From: Sphingomonas sp.
Lineage (GTDB): Bacteria > Pseudomonadota > Alphaproteobacteria > Sphingomonadales > Sphingomonadaceae
Reading direction: 5' to 3'
Length of the DNA: 64,000 nt
Assembly: GCF_017304615.1 (NCBI RefSeq)
Contig: NZ_JAFKLZ010000001.1
Location: 1,178,001 to 1,242,000 of the forward strand
This document shows, one piece after another, positions 52,233 to 60,196 of the stretch (position 1 is its first letter; each line of letters opens with the position of its first letter). Made by a program: the position numbers and the translations under genes. A model generated the notes under the pieces. The model made no database searches and was not told where the DNA came from. It saw only the letters and a program-made list of their open reading frames with translations.

Positions 52233-53831
52233 TTAAGCCTTCTTCGCCGGAGCCTTCTTGGCGGCTGGCTTCTTGGCCGGAGCCTCTTCAGCCTTCTCGG
52301 CAGACGCCTTCTTGGTCGCCGCCTTCTTCACCGGCTCTGCCTTTTCGGCGGCAGGCTCGGCATCAACCTTCTTCGCCTTGGACTTTGCCGCTTCCGGCTT
52401 GGCGTCGTCGGCCTTCGCATCCTTCTTGGCAGCGGTCTTCTTCGCCGCCTTGGGCTTGTGGTTGTCGTGGTCGTGATGGTGCGTGCCGGTCGCGAAGCCG
52501 TCCTCGCTCTCGATCGCTTCCTCAAGCTGCTCGCGAGTCACTTCGCGATCCTTGATCTCCGCCTTCTCGAACAGGAAGTCGACGACCTTGTCCTCATAGA
52601 GCGGCGCGCGAAGCTGAGCTGCGGCCATCGGCTCCTGCTGGATATACTGGATGAAACGCTGCTGATCCTCGGGACCGTACTGCTGCGCGGCCTGCGCGAT
52701 CAGGCGGTTCATTTCCTGGCTCGACACCTCGATGCCGTTGGCCTGGCCGATTTCCGACAGGAGCAGGCCAAGACGCACGCGGCGCTCGGCGATCGCGCGG
52801 TAATCGTCCTTCTCGCTCTCCATCTCGGCCAGCGCGGCCTCGGGATCGGGCTCGTGCGTCGCTTCGTGCTTGAGCTGTTCCCAGATCTGCGCGAACTCGG
52901 CTTCGACCATCGACGGCGGGACCGGGAAGTCATGGCCAGCAGCGAGTTGATCGAGCAGCTTGCGCTTCATGTGCGTGCGCGTCAGGCCGTTGAGTTCCTG
53001 CTCGACCTGCCCTTTGAGCAGCCCCTTGAGCTGATCGAGATCCTTGAGGCCAAGCGACGTCGCCAGCGCGTCGTTGATCTTGGTCTCGCCCGCGGTCTTC
53101 ACCGACTTGGCGACGAGGTCGAACGTCGCGGGCCGACCGGCGAGTTCCTTCGCGGGATAATCCTCGGGGAACGTCACCTTGATCTGCTTTTCGTCGCCGG
53201 CCTTCATGCCGACGACCTGGTCCTCGAAGCCGGGGATCAGGCGGCCCGCGCCGATCTCCACCGCCATGTCGGTGCCGGTGCCGCCGTCGAACGCGACGCC
53301 GTCGGCGGTCTTGCCGGCGAAATCGACCGTGACGAGGTCACCCTGCTTGGCCTTGTATCCGTCCTTGGTGTCGTTCCAGCTCTTCTGCTGGTCGGCGAAC
53401 TTCTGGAGCTGCGCCTGGACCGCGTCGTCATTGGCCGGAACCGTCAGGCGCTCGAGCTTGATCTTGTCGATCGCCGGGGTCGGCACGTCGGGCAGGACTT
53501 CCAGCTCGACCTTGAGTTCGGCGTCCTTGCCTTCCTCATATTCGTTCTCGAGGCTAACGGAAGGCGACATCGCCGGGCGCAGCTTTTCCTTCGAGATCAG
53601 GTTCTGGATGCCGTCCTGAATCGCGGTGTTGAGCGCATCCTGCATCAGCGCGGGGCCGTGCATCTTGCGGATCAGGTTCGCGGGCACCTTGCCGGGACGG
53701 AAACCCGGCATGCGGATCTGCGGCGCGACCTTCTTGACCTCGGCATCGACCTTGGCGTCGATCTCCTTGGCGGTAATCTTCAGGGTGTAGGCGCGCTTCA
53801 GCCCTTCGTTCAACGTCTCGACAGTCTGCAT
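52233..53831 (-). CDS. tig: Trigger factor with long basic C-terminal tail
   Basis: 532 aa ribosome-associated chaperone and prolyl isomerase. The ribosome-binding signature is in MPGFRPGKVPANLIRK near residues 40-55; the FKBP domain spans about 160-245 (DLVTVDFAGKTADG, IPGFEDQVVGMKAGDEKQIK); the alpha-helical chaperone domain runs to about 440. Beyond it is an extension of about 90 residues, GTHHHDHDNHKPKAAKKTAA and onward, rich in Lys, Ala, Glu and Pro. E. coli TF is 432 aa, so the tail is extra. tRNA-Leu lies 60 bp upstream on the same strand. Confidence 0.95.
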   Translation of the reverse strand: MQTVETLNEGLKRAYTLKITAKEIDAKVDAEVKKVAPQIRMPGFRPGKVPANLIRKMHGPALMQDALNTAIQDGIQNLISKEKLRPAMSPSVSLENEYEEGKDAELKVELEVLPDVPTPAIDKIKLERLTVPANDDAVQAQLQKFADQQKSWNDTKDGYKAKQGDLVTVDFAGKTADGVAFDGGTGTDMAVEIGAGRLIPGFEDQVVGMKAGDEKQIKVTFPEDYPAKELAGRPATFDLVAKSVKTAGETKINDALATSLGLKDLDQLKGLLKGQVEQELNGLTRTHMKRKLLDQLAAGHDFPVPPSMVEAEFAQIWEQLKHEATHEPDPEAALAEMESEKDDYRAIAERRVRLGLLLSEIGQANGIEVSSQEMNRLIAQAAQQYGPEDQQRFIQYIQQEPMAAAQLRAPLYEDKVVDFLFEKAEIKDREVTREQLEEAIESEDGFATGTHHHDHDNHKPKAAKKTAAKKDAKADDAKPEAAKSKAKKVDAEPAAEKAEPVKKAATKKASAEKAEEAPAKKPAAKKAPAKKA

Positions 53832-53891
53832 TTCAGGCCTTTGTCGTAAAAGGAAATTGGGTGTCAGTGCCTCCCCGTTCGTCACGGGGAC

Positions 53892-53976
53892 TGGTGCGGG
53901 CGAAGGGACTCGAACCCCCACATCTTGCGATACTGGAACCTAAATCCAGCGCGTCTACCAGTTCCGCCACGCCCGC
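53892..53976 (-). tRNA. tRNA-Leu (anticodon TAG)
   Basis: 85 nt class II tRNA with encoded CCA. On the minus strand: acceptor GCGGGCG/CGCCCGC, anticodon stem CTGGA/TCCAG around loop TTTAGGT (anticodon TAG), a variable arm around ATCGCAAGAT, and T-arm GTGGGGGTTCGAGTCCCTT. It reads CTN codons. Confidence 0.94.
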
Positions 53977-54071
53977 TTGGGACACCGCCGGTCGGCGGCG
54001 TCTATAGCAAGTGTCGGGTAAGGAGCAACCCGGCACGACACAAAGGCGTTGATGTCCCGAAAGGAACCATC

Positions 54072-54221
54072 ATGGCCACTCAACCGCCCCCCGAACTGCC
54101 GCCCCATCCGAGCCAGCCGCTCGAACCCGACGGACCCCCGCCAGAGATCAGTCCGCCGACGCCGGACGTGGACGTGCCATCGCCGGGAGAACAGCCGACG
54201 GGGCCGGCGAATCCGGTCTAG
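54072..54221 (+). CDS. Small proline-rich protein, 49 aa
   Basis: ATG preceded by AAAGGA at a good distance. The product MATQPPPELPPHPSQPLEPD continues with GPPPEISPPTPDVDVPSPGE and ends PANPV; about 40% proline, acidic, no membrane segment. Short proline-rich frames of this sort recur in related bacteria, which supports coding, but function is unknown. Its stop directly abuts the stop of the convergent cyclophilin gene. Confidence 0.6.
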   Translation: MATQPPPELPPHPSQPLEPDGPPPEISPPTPDVDVPSPGEQPTGPANPV

Positions 54222-54863
54222 TTACTTCACCCGCCGCGCCGACAATATCCGGACCGGCGCGACGGGCACTTCGCCCTTGAACGCGCCGCGGATCGAACCG
54301 GTCTTTGACACAGGCGCATCGAATATCTTGAGGACGACATCCATCCCCTCAACCACGCGGCCGAACGCGGCATAGCCGGCATTGTCCCCCGGCTTCGAAG
54401 GGTCCGCATCCATCGACGCGCGCTGGTCGCCGAGCATGATCGTGAAGTCTCCACGCGCGGTGCCGGGCTTGAGGCGGGGCGTCGAGAGCACGCCGTCGAT
54501 GTGCTGGATACCGGTCAGCGTCGTCGGCTCGTGTTTGACCGGCGGCAGCGTCTTTGCGGGATCACCGTTGGTGCCGAACTGGACGAACCCGAACCGCGTA
54601 TCGACCTTGACCACGCGGTAGAAGGTGATGCCGTCGAGCCGTTTCTGATCGACATAGCGCAGGAAATTGCCCGCGCTGATCGGGGCGCGTTTGGTGTCGG
54701 CCTCGACAACGAAGCGGCCGGCGGTCGTTTCGATCGCGACTCGGGGGAGTGGCGGACCGGCTGGCGTTGGGGCGGGTGACGGGACTGGCGCGGGTGGCGG
54801 CGTTGTCTGGGCCGAGATAGGAGCGGCTATCAACGCCGCCAGCAGTGCAATCAACCGCCGCAT
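54222..54863 (-). CDS. Exported cyclophilin-type peptidyl-prolyl isomerase
   Basis: 213 aa. Signal peptide MRRLIALLAALIAAPISAQ, a Pro/Thr/Ala linker (TTPPPAPVPSPAPTPAGPP), then a cyclophilin domain: VAIETTAGRFVVEADTKRAP, GNFLRYVDQKRLDGITFYRV, VQFGTNGDP. The core is altered: GTARGDFTIMLGDQRASMDA replaces the usual SQFFI block, and the catalytic arginine is probably in FYRV. It should assist folding in the periplasm. Convergent with the proline-rich gene and followed upstream by a family-A palindromic repeat. Confidence 0.87.
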   Translation of the reverse strand: MRRLIALLAALIAAPISAQTTPPPAPVPSPAPTPAGPPLPRVAIETTAGRFVVEADTKRAPISAGNFLRYVDQKRLDGITFYRVVKVDTRFGFVQFGTNGDPAKTLPPVKHEPTTLTGIQHIDGVLSTPRLKPGTARGDFTIMLGDQRASMDADPSKPGDNAGYAAFGRVVEGMDVVLKIFDAPVSKTGSIRGAFKGEVPVAPVRILSARRVK

Positions 54864-54878
54864 ATCGACCTCCTATTT

Positions 54879-54969
54879 CGTCATCCCCGCGAAAGCGGAG
54901 ACCCATCTCTTGACCGTGCCGCCAAGCCCATCGGTGAGGAGATGGGCCCCCGCTTTCGCGGGGGTGACG
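54879..54969. repeat. Palindromic intergenic repeat, family A copy 2
   Basis: Arms 54879-54909 (starting CGTCATCCCCGCGAAAGCGG) and 54939-54969 are inverted, 31 bp each with a few mismatches, and are the same arms as at 17499-17605 with a shorter centre. It occupies the gap between gatB and the cyclophilin gene. Confidence 0.87.
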
Positions 54970-54975
54970 GTGAAA

Positions 54976-56466
54976 TTACGAGGCCAACGCCTTCTTGAGC
55001 AGTTCGTTGACCACCGCCGGATTGGCCTTGCCCTGCATCGCCTTCATTGTCTGGCCAACGAAGAAACCGAACAAAGCCTCCTTGCCGCCGCGATACTGTT
55101 CGAGCTGGCCGGGATTCTTCCCCAGCACGTCTGCGATCACCGCTTCGATCGCGCCGGTGTCCGACGTCTGCTTGAGTCCGCGTTCCTCGACGATCTTGCC
55201 CGGTGCGTCGCCGGTTTCCAGCATCACCTCGAACACCTGCTTGGCCAGGCTCCCCGACAGCGTGCCGTCAGCGACGAGCGCCAGCAGTTCGGCGGCCTGT
55301 CCCGGCCCGACGGGCGACTCGCTGATGTCCTTGCCCAGCCGGTTGAGCGCGCCGAACAGCTCTGACGAAACCCAGTTCGCCGCCGCGACCGGCTTCGCGC
55401 CCTGGTCGAGCAGCGCGTCGAACCAGCGCGCGGTCTCGACCTCGGCGGTCAGGACATTCGCCTGGTACGGCGTAATCCCCAACCCTTCGTAGCGCGCGCG
55501 CTTGGCGTCGGGCAGTTCGGGCAGGCTTGCGCGGCACTCCGCCAGGAACGCGTCGTCGAGTTCGAGCGGGAGCAGATCGGGGTCGGGGAAGTAGCGGTAA
55601 TCGTGCGCGTCTTCCTTCGAGCGCATCGACCGCGTCGTGCCGGTGTCGGGATTGAACAGCCGCGTTTCCTGGACGATCTGGCCGCCGCCTTCGAGCACAT
55701 CGACCTGGCGTGACGCCTCATGCTCGATCGCCTGCATCACGAAGCGGATCGAATTGACGTTCTTGGTTTCGGTACGCGTGCCGAAATCCCCACCCGGGCG
55801 GCGCACGCTGACGTTGACGTCGGCGCGCATCGACCCCTGGTCCATATTGCCGTCGCACGACCCGACATAGCGCAGGATCGACCGCAGCTTCGTGAGGTAC
55901 GCCCCGGCTTCGGCAGGCGAGCGCATATCGGGGCGGCTGACGATTTCCATCAACGCGACGCCCGAGCGATTGAGATCGACATAAGACCGGGTGGGGTGCT
56001 GATCGTGCATCAGCTTGCCGGCGTCCTGCTCAACATGGATTCGCTCGACGCCGATCGTTTTGGTCGGGGCCTCCTCGCCCTCCAGCTCGATCTCGATTGC
56101 GCCCTCGCCGACCAACGGATGGTAAAGCTGGCTGATCTGATACCCCTGCGGCAGATCGGCATAGAAATAGTTCTTGCGGTCGAACCGCGACCATTTGTTG
56201 ATGTGCGCGTCGATCGCCATGCCGGTGCGCACCGCCTGGCGGATGCACTCGCGGTTGGGAACGGGCAGCATGCCGGGCATCGCGGCATCGACCAGCGATA
56301 CCTGCGTGTTCGGCTCCGCGCCGAACGCGGTCGCCGCGCCGGAGAACAATTTGGCGTTCGACGTGACCTGGGCATGGACCTCCAGCCCGATGATCACTTC
56401 CCACTCGCCGGTGGCGCCGTGGATGCGGTACGAGGAAGGCGCGGCTTTGCTCAGGACGTCAGTCAT
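54976..56466 (-). CDS. gatB: Aspartyl/glutamyl-tRNA amidotransferase subunit B
   Basis: 496 aa. The N-terminal kinase-like domain has [20 protein letters not shown], the metal/ATP residues around [16 protein letters not shown] and the [20 protein letters not shown] signature; [20 protein letters not shown] and [20 protein letters not shown] follow. The C-terminal YqeY-like tRNA-binding tail ends [16 protein letters not shown]. It converts Glu-tRNA-Gln (and Asp-tRNA-Asn) to the amidated form with GatCA, which are not in the window. Monocistronic as far as seen. Confidence 0.97.
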   Translation of the reverse strand: MTDVLSKAAPSSYRIHGATGEWEVIIGLEVHAQVTSNAKLFSGAATAFGAEPNTQVSLVDAAMPGMLPVPNRECIRQAVRTGMAIDAHINKWSRFDRKNYFYADLPQGYQISQLYHPLVGEGAIEIELEGEEAPTKTIGVERIHVEQDAGKLMHDQHPTRSYVDLNRSGVALMEIVSRPDMRSPAEAGAYLTKLRSILRYVGSCDGNMDQGSMRADVNVSVRRPGGDFGTRTETKNVNSIRFVMQAIEHEASRQVDVLEGGGQIVQETRLFNPDTGTTRSMRSKEDAHDYRYFPDPDLLPLELDDAFLAECRASLPELPDAKRARYEGLGITPYQANVLTAEVETARWFDALLDQGAKPVAAANWVSSELFGALNRLGKDISESPVGPGQAAELLALVADGTLSGSLAKQVFEVMLETGDAPGKIVEERGLKQTSDTGAIEAVIADVLGKNPGQLEQYRGGKEALFGFFVGQTMKAMQGKANPAVVNELLKKALAS

Positions 56467-56504
56467 GCGCCGCGAATAGCCCTAGCGGGCGTCGTGCCGC
56501 AAGA

Positions 56505-56945
56505 TCAGGCGACCGCTTCCTGATCGAACAGTGAGAAACCACGCGGCAGGCGGCGCGGGCGGGCGCGGCCCTGCATGTGGTTGTCGACCGCCGCGATCGC
56601 GCCGATCAGGTCCGCGGGACTGTAGGGCTTGGCGAGACACCCCCGCGCGAACGCCTTGCCGTCGGCCGGGCAATCGCCGGTGCAGAAGATCACCGCAACC
56701 CCGCGCGCATGGGCATGGCGCGCAAGGTCGATCCCGCTTCCGTCGGCCAGCGCGACATCGGCGAGGATAAGGTGGACATCGGCATTGGCATTCAGCACGG
56801 CCAGCGCGTCGGACACCCGATCGACCGTCGCCACCACCTCGAATCCTTCTTCGGTCAGGGTGTGTTCGTTGTCGAACGCGATCAGCGGCTCGTCCTCGCA
56901 GATCAGGAGCCGCGTGATCGTTCTTTTGCGCCGTCCGAACACCAT
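56505..56945 (-). CDS. Stand-alone receiver-domain response regulator
   Basis: 146 aa CheY-like protein: acidic pocket E17-D18 (LLICEDEPL), phospho-acceptor D63 (LILADVALADGSG), Thr89 (VIFCTGD) and Lys106 (GCLAKPYS). No output domain, only a 30-residue basic tail (MQGRARPRRLPRGF). The gene stands alone with no kinase nearby; single receiver proteins of this type in sphingomonads are often part of stress or motility phosphorelays, but no partner can be named. Fully conserved active site, so it should be phosphorylatable. Confidence 0.9.
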   Translation of the reverse strand: MVFGRRKRTITRLLICEDEPLIAFDNEHTLTEEGFEVVATVDRVSDALAVLNANADVHLILADVALADGSGIDLARHAHARGVAVIFCTGDCPADGKAFARGCLAKPYSPADLIGAIAAVDNHMQGRARPRRLPRGFSLFDQEAVA

Positions 56946-57071
56946 TGCCGTTCATTCCCTGCACGCGGATCGTTTCGTTCGCGCGTCGTTACGCTGCCGT
57001 CGCTTAACCCCCGGCAACGATTCGGGATGCAGATTTTAGGCCCGTCGCCGACAAAACGGTATATTGGCGTG

Positions 57072-58133
57072 ATGATGCCATCGACCAAGACCCCCGACGA
57101 CCAGCGAATCGCAAAATTATTGGCGCGTGCCGGCGTCGCATCCCGGCGAGAGATCGAACGGATGATCGTCGAGGGGCGTGTGGCGCTGAACGGAGTTGCG
57201 ATCGACACGCCAGCTACCCTGCTGGCCTCACTCGACGGGGTGACGGTGGACGGCAATCCGGTCGCCGCCCCCACCGCGGCGCGGCTGTTCATCTACCACA
57301 AGCCAAGCGGGCTGCTGGTGACGGAGCGCGATCCGGGCGGGCGGCCGACCATTTACGATCGCTTGCCCAAGACGTTGCCGCGCGTCGTCCCGGTGGGCCG
57401 GCTCGACCTCAATACCGAGGGGTTGCTGCTGCTCACGACCGATGGGGGGTTGAAGCGGCAGTTGGAACTTCCCGCGACAGGTGTCGAACGCGCCTATCGT
57501 GCGCGCGCCTATGGCAACGTGACGCAGGCGCAGCTCGAGGACCTGATCGAGGGCGTCGAGATCGAGGGCGTGCGCTACGGATCGATCGACGCCAATCTCG
57601 AACGCCGCACCGGGGCGAACGTGTGGATCGAACTGGTCCTGACCGAGGGCAAGAATCGCGAAGTCCGGCGCGTGCTCGAACATCTCGGCCTCAAGGTCAG
57701 CCGGTTGATCCGCACGCGCTACGGCCCGTTTGTGCTGGGCGACTTGCCGGTGGGCGCGGTCGGCGAAGTGCGGCAGCATGACGTCGAATCGTTCCGCGCC
57801 AATCCTACGCGCAAGGACTTGCCACAGCCCGCGCGCAAACGGGAACAAAGCGTGCAGCCGGTCACGCCGCGCACCGCGCCGAAACGCGAGCCGGATCGCC
57901 CTACCTCGCGTCCGGCAAAACCGGCGCGGCCCGCCACGCCCGCCAAGGCCCCTCGACAGCGCGCCGACGGTACACTCGCGGTAAGAGCCGGATCGACCAG
58001 CGCCGCGCGCTCGTCGCGGGCGCGGAGTTTCCGTGAGGATCGCGGCGACCGGCCTGCCCCTGCCCGTCCCTCTCGCGGCCCCGCCGGCGGTCGCGGCAAG
58101 CCGGGCGGACGTCCCCCGCGCGGGCGCAAATAA
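57072..58133 (+). CDS. RluB-type 23S rRNA pseudouridine synthase with basic tail
   Basis: 353 aa. An N-terminal S4 RNA-binding domain (IAKLLARAGVASRREIERMI) is followed by the RsuA/RluB catalytic domain with Asp112 in PVGRLDLNTEGLLLLTTDGG and the conserved LTEGKNREVRRVLEHLGLKV. The last ~110 residues are a disordered Arg/Pro/Ala/Gly-rich tail ending PGGRPPRGRK. It probably isomerises a uridine in the 23S rRNA peptidyl transferase region; the RluB versus RsuA/RluE/RluF subtype is not certain. Its TAA overlaps the rsmD ATG by one base (TAATG). Confidence 0.9.
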   Translation: MMPSTKTPDDQRIAKLLARAGVASRREIERMIVEGRVALNGVAIDTPATLLASLDGVTVDGNPVAAPTAARLFIYHKPSGLLVTERDPGGRPTIYDRLPKTLPRVVPVGRLDLNTEGLLLLTTDGGLKRQLELPATGVERAYRARAYGNVTQAQLEDLIEGVEIEGVRYGSIDANLERRTGANVWIELVLTEGKNREVRRVLEHLGLKVSRLIRTRYGPFVLGDLPVGAVGEVRQHDVESFRANPTRKDLPQPARKREQSVQPVTPRTAPKREPDRPTSRPAKPARPATPAKAPRQRADGTLAVRAGSTSAARSSRARSFREDRGDRPAPARPSRGPAGGRGKPGGRPPRGRK

Positions 58134-58669
58134 TGCGGATCATCGCCGGGCAATGGCGCGGACGCGCGATCGTCGCACCGAAGGGCGACGCGACTCGCCC
58201 CACCGCCGATCGCACGCGCGAAGCCTTGTTCTCGATGCTGGTCAGCCGGATCGGCAGTTTCGATGGGCTGGCGGTCGGCGACCTGTTCGCCGGATCGGGC
58301 GCGCTCGGGCTGGAAGCATTGTCGCGGGGAGCGGCGTCATGCCTGTTTGTCGAGCAGGACAAAGCCGCGCTCGACGCCTTGCGGGCGAACGTCGCGAAGC
58401 TTGGCGCGAAGGCAGACGTTCGCGCGCAATCGGTGATGGCATTGGGGCCGGCCACCGCGCCGCTCGACGTGATCATGATGGACCCGCCCTACGGCACCGG
58501 CGCGGGCGCGGTCGCGCTCGACCGGCTGGCGCGGCTCGGCTGGGTCGGCCCGGCGACCTGGGTGAGCATAGAATCGCAGCGCAACGAACCAGTCGAAGTC
58601 GCCGGGTTCGTCGCGGATGCCGACAAGATCTACGGCAAGGCGCGGGTTACGCTATTGGGGATGGCCTAG
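58133..58669 (+). CDS. rsmD: 16S rRNA (guanine(966)-N(2))-methyltransferase
   Basis: 178 aa class I SAM methyltransferase. MRIIAGQWRGRAIVAPKGD is the family start, TRPTADRTREALFSML the RNA-binding/helix region, GDLFAGSGALGLEALSRGAA the SAM motif and VIMMDPPYGTGAG the catalytic DPPY motif. It methylates G966 of 16S rRNA late in small-subunit assembly. Cotranscribed with the pseudouridine synthase. The stop TAG lies in a CTAG shared with the convergent monooxygenase stop. Confidence 0.95.
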   Translation: MRIIAGQWRGRAIVAPKGDATRPTADRTREALFSMLVSRIGSFDGLAVGDLFAGSGALGLEALSRGAASCLFVEQDKAALDALRANVAKLGAKADVRAQSVMALGPATAPLDVIMMDPPYGTGAGAVALDRLARLGWVGPATWVSIESQRNEPVEVAGFVADADKIYGKARVTLLGMA

Positions 58670-60129
58670 GCCGCTTCCTTCACCCGCGCCGGCACCGGGT
58701 TCGAAAACACCATTTCGTTGTCCACCGACCCGAACTTCAGAGCCATTAGGTCTAGCGCGTAATTCTGGTGGACCTTCCACGGCTTGCGCGCGCCCTGTTT
58801 GGGGAATTTGTCCATCGCGCGGGTGACGTAGCCCGACGAGAAATCGAGGAAAGGCTCCTCGCCCACCGCGTCGGTCGGTGTCGGCGTCGCCTGGCGCAGC
58901 CCGCGCTTCTTCATCGTGTTGAGCAACCGGCAGACATAGGCGCAAGTCAGGTCCGCCTTCAGCGTCCAGGACGCATTGGTATAGCCGAACGACGACGCCA
59001 TGTTCGGGATGCCCGAATACATCATGCCTTTGTAGTTGATCGTCTTCGACAGGTCCTGCGCGACGCCGTCGACCGAGAATTGCACGTCGCTGAGCAATTG
59101 CAGCTCCAGCCCCGTCGCGGTGACGATGATGTCAGCGGGGAGCGTCTTGCCCGACGCGAGCTTGATTCCCTCCGGCACGAAGCGGTCGATAGTGTCGGTG
59201 ACGACATCCGCCTTCCCTTCGCGGATCGACGCGAACAGGTCGCCGTCGGGGACCAGGCACAGGCGCTGGTCCCACGGGTTATAGCGCGGCGTGAAATGCT
59301 TTTCGATGTCGTGGTTGGGCAATTCCTCGCGCACCATGCCGAGCAACCGCTCCTTGGTCCGTTCCGGCTTCTTGCGCGCCATGCGGAAGAAGAACATGCC
59401 GAACAGCACGTTGCGCCAGCGCGTGATGCCATAGGCCGCCTTGGATGGCAGCTTGGCGCGCAGCCAGTTGGCCAGCGCATCCTGGGCGGGCCGCGCGACG
59501 ATATAGGTCGGCGATCGCTGGAGCATGGTGATGTGCTTCGTCTTCGGCGCCATGGCGGGCACCAACGTCACCGCGGTCGCGCCGCTACCGATCACGACGA
59601 CATTCTTGCCGGAATAATCCAGGTCCTCGGGCCAGAACTGGGGATGGACGATCCGTCCCTTGAAGTCGTCCGCACCGGCGAACTCCGGCGAATGACCCTT
59701 GGCGTAATTGTAATAGCCGGAGCACATGAAGAGGAAATTGCAGGTCATCGTGACCGGTCCGTCCGGCCCCGTCGCCTCGACCGTCCAGCGCGCATCCTCG
59801 GTCGACCAGGCCGCCCGCTTGACATGGTGGTTGTAGCGGATCTTTTGGTCGATGCCGTAATCGGCCGCGGTCTTTTGCAGATAGTTCAGGATGTTGGGGC
59901 CGTCGGCAATCGCCTTCGGCTCGGTCCAGGGCCGGAACGAATAGCCCAGGGTGTACATATCCGAATCGGAGCGGATACCGGGATAGCGGAATAGATCCCA
60001 GGTACCGCCGAGCGACGCCCGCCCCTCCAGAATCGCGTAACTCCGGTCGGGGCACAGGGTCTGCAGATAATACCCCGCGCCGATCCCCGAAATCCCCGCG
60101 CCCACGACCAGAACGTCGACATGTTCCAT
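58666..60129 (-). CDS. Flavin-containing monooxygenase (Baeyer-Villiger type)
   Basis: 487 aa. FAD motif DVLVVGAGISGIGAGYYLQT at residues 5-24; the BVMO fingerprint FKGRIVHPQFWP matches F-x-G-x-x-x-H-x-x-x-W-P; NADPH motif NVVVIGSGATAVTLVPAMAP follows it. ATGLEL near residue 330 is the conserved late block. It oxidises a ketone or heteroatom-containing substrate with NADPH and O2; substrate unknown. The ATG at 60129 has GGAGAGG nine bases upstream; the frame extends to 60180 without a better start. Confidence 0.9.
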   Translation of the reverse strand: MEHVDVLVVGAGISGIGAGYYLQTLCPDRSYAILEGRASLGGTWDLFRYPGIRSDSDMYTLGYSFRPWTEPKAIADGPNILNYLQKTAADYGIDQKIRYNHHVKRAAWSTEDARWTVEATGPDGPVTMTCNFLFMCSGYYNYAKGHSPEFAGADDFKGRIVHPQFWPEDLDYSGKNVVVIGSGATAVTLVPAMAPKTKHITMLQRSPTYIVARPAQDALANWLRAKLPSKAAYGITRWRNVLFGMFFFRMARKKPERTKERLLGMVREELPNHDIEKHFTPRYNPWDQRLCLVPDGDLFASIREGKADVVTDTIDRFVPEGIKLASGKTLPADIIVTATGLELQLLSDVQFSVDGVAQDLSKTINYKGMMYSGIPNMASSFGYTNASWTLKADLTCAYVCRLLNTMKKRGLRQATPTPTDAVGEEPFLDFSSGYVTRAMDKFPKQGARKPWKVHQNYALDLMALKFGSVDNEMVFSNPVPARVKEAA

Positions 60130-60196
60130 GGCAGCCACCTCTCCTCCATACCGGATATTCGATTGGCGAGCGGATGGCAACTTACATCGATGTCAG

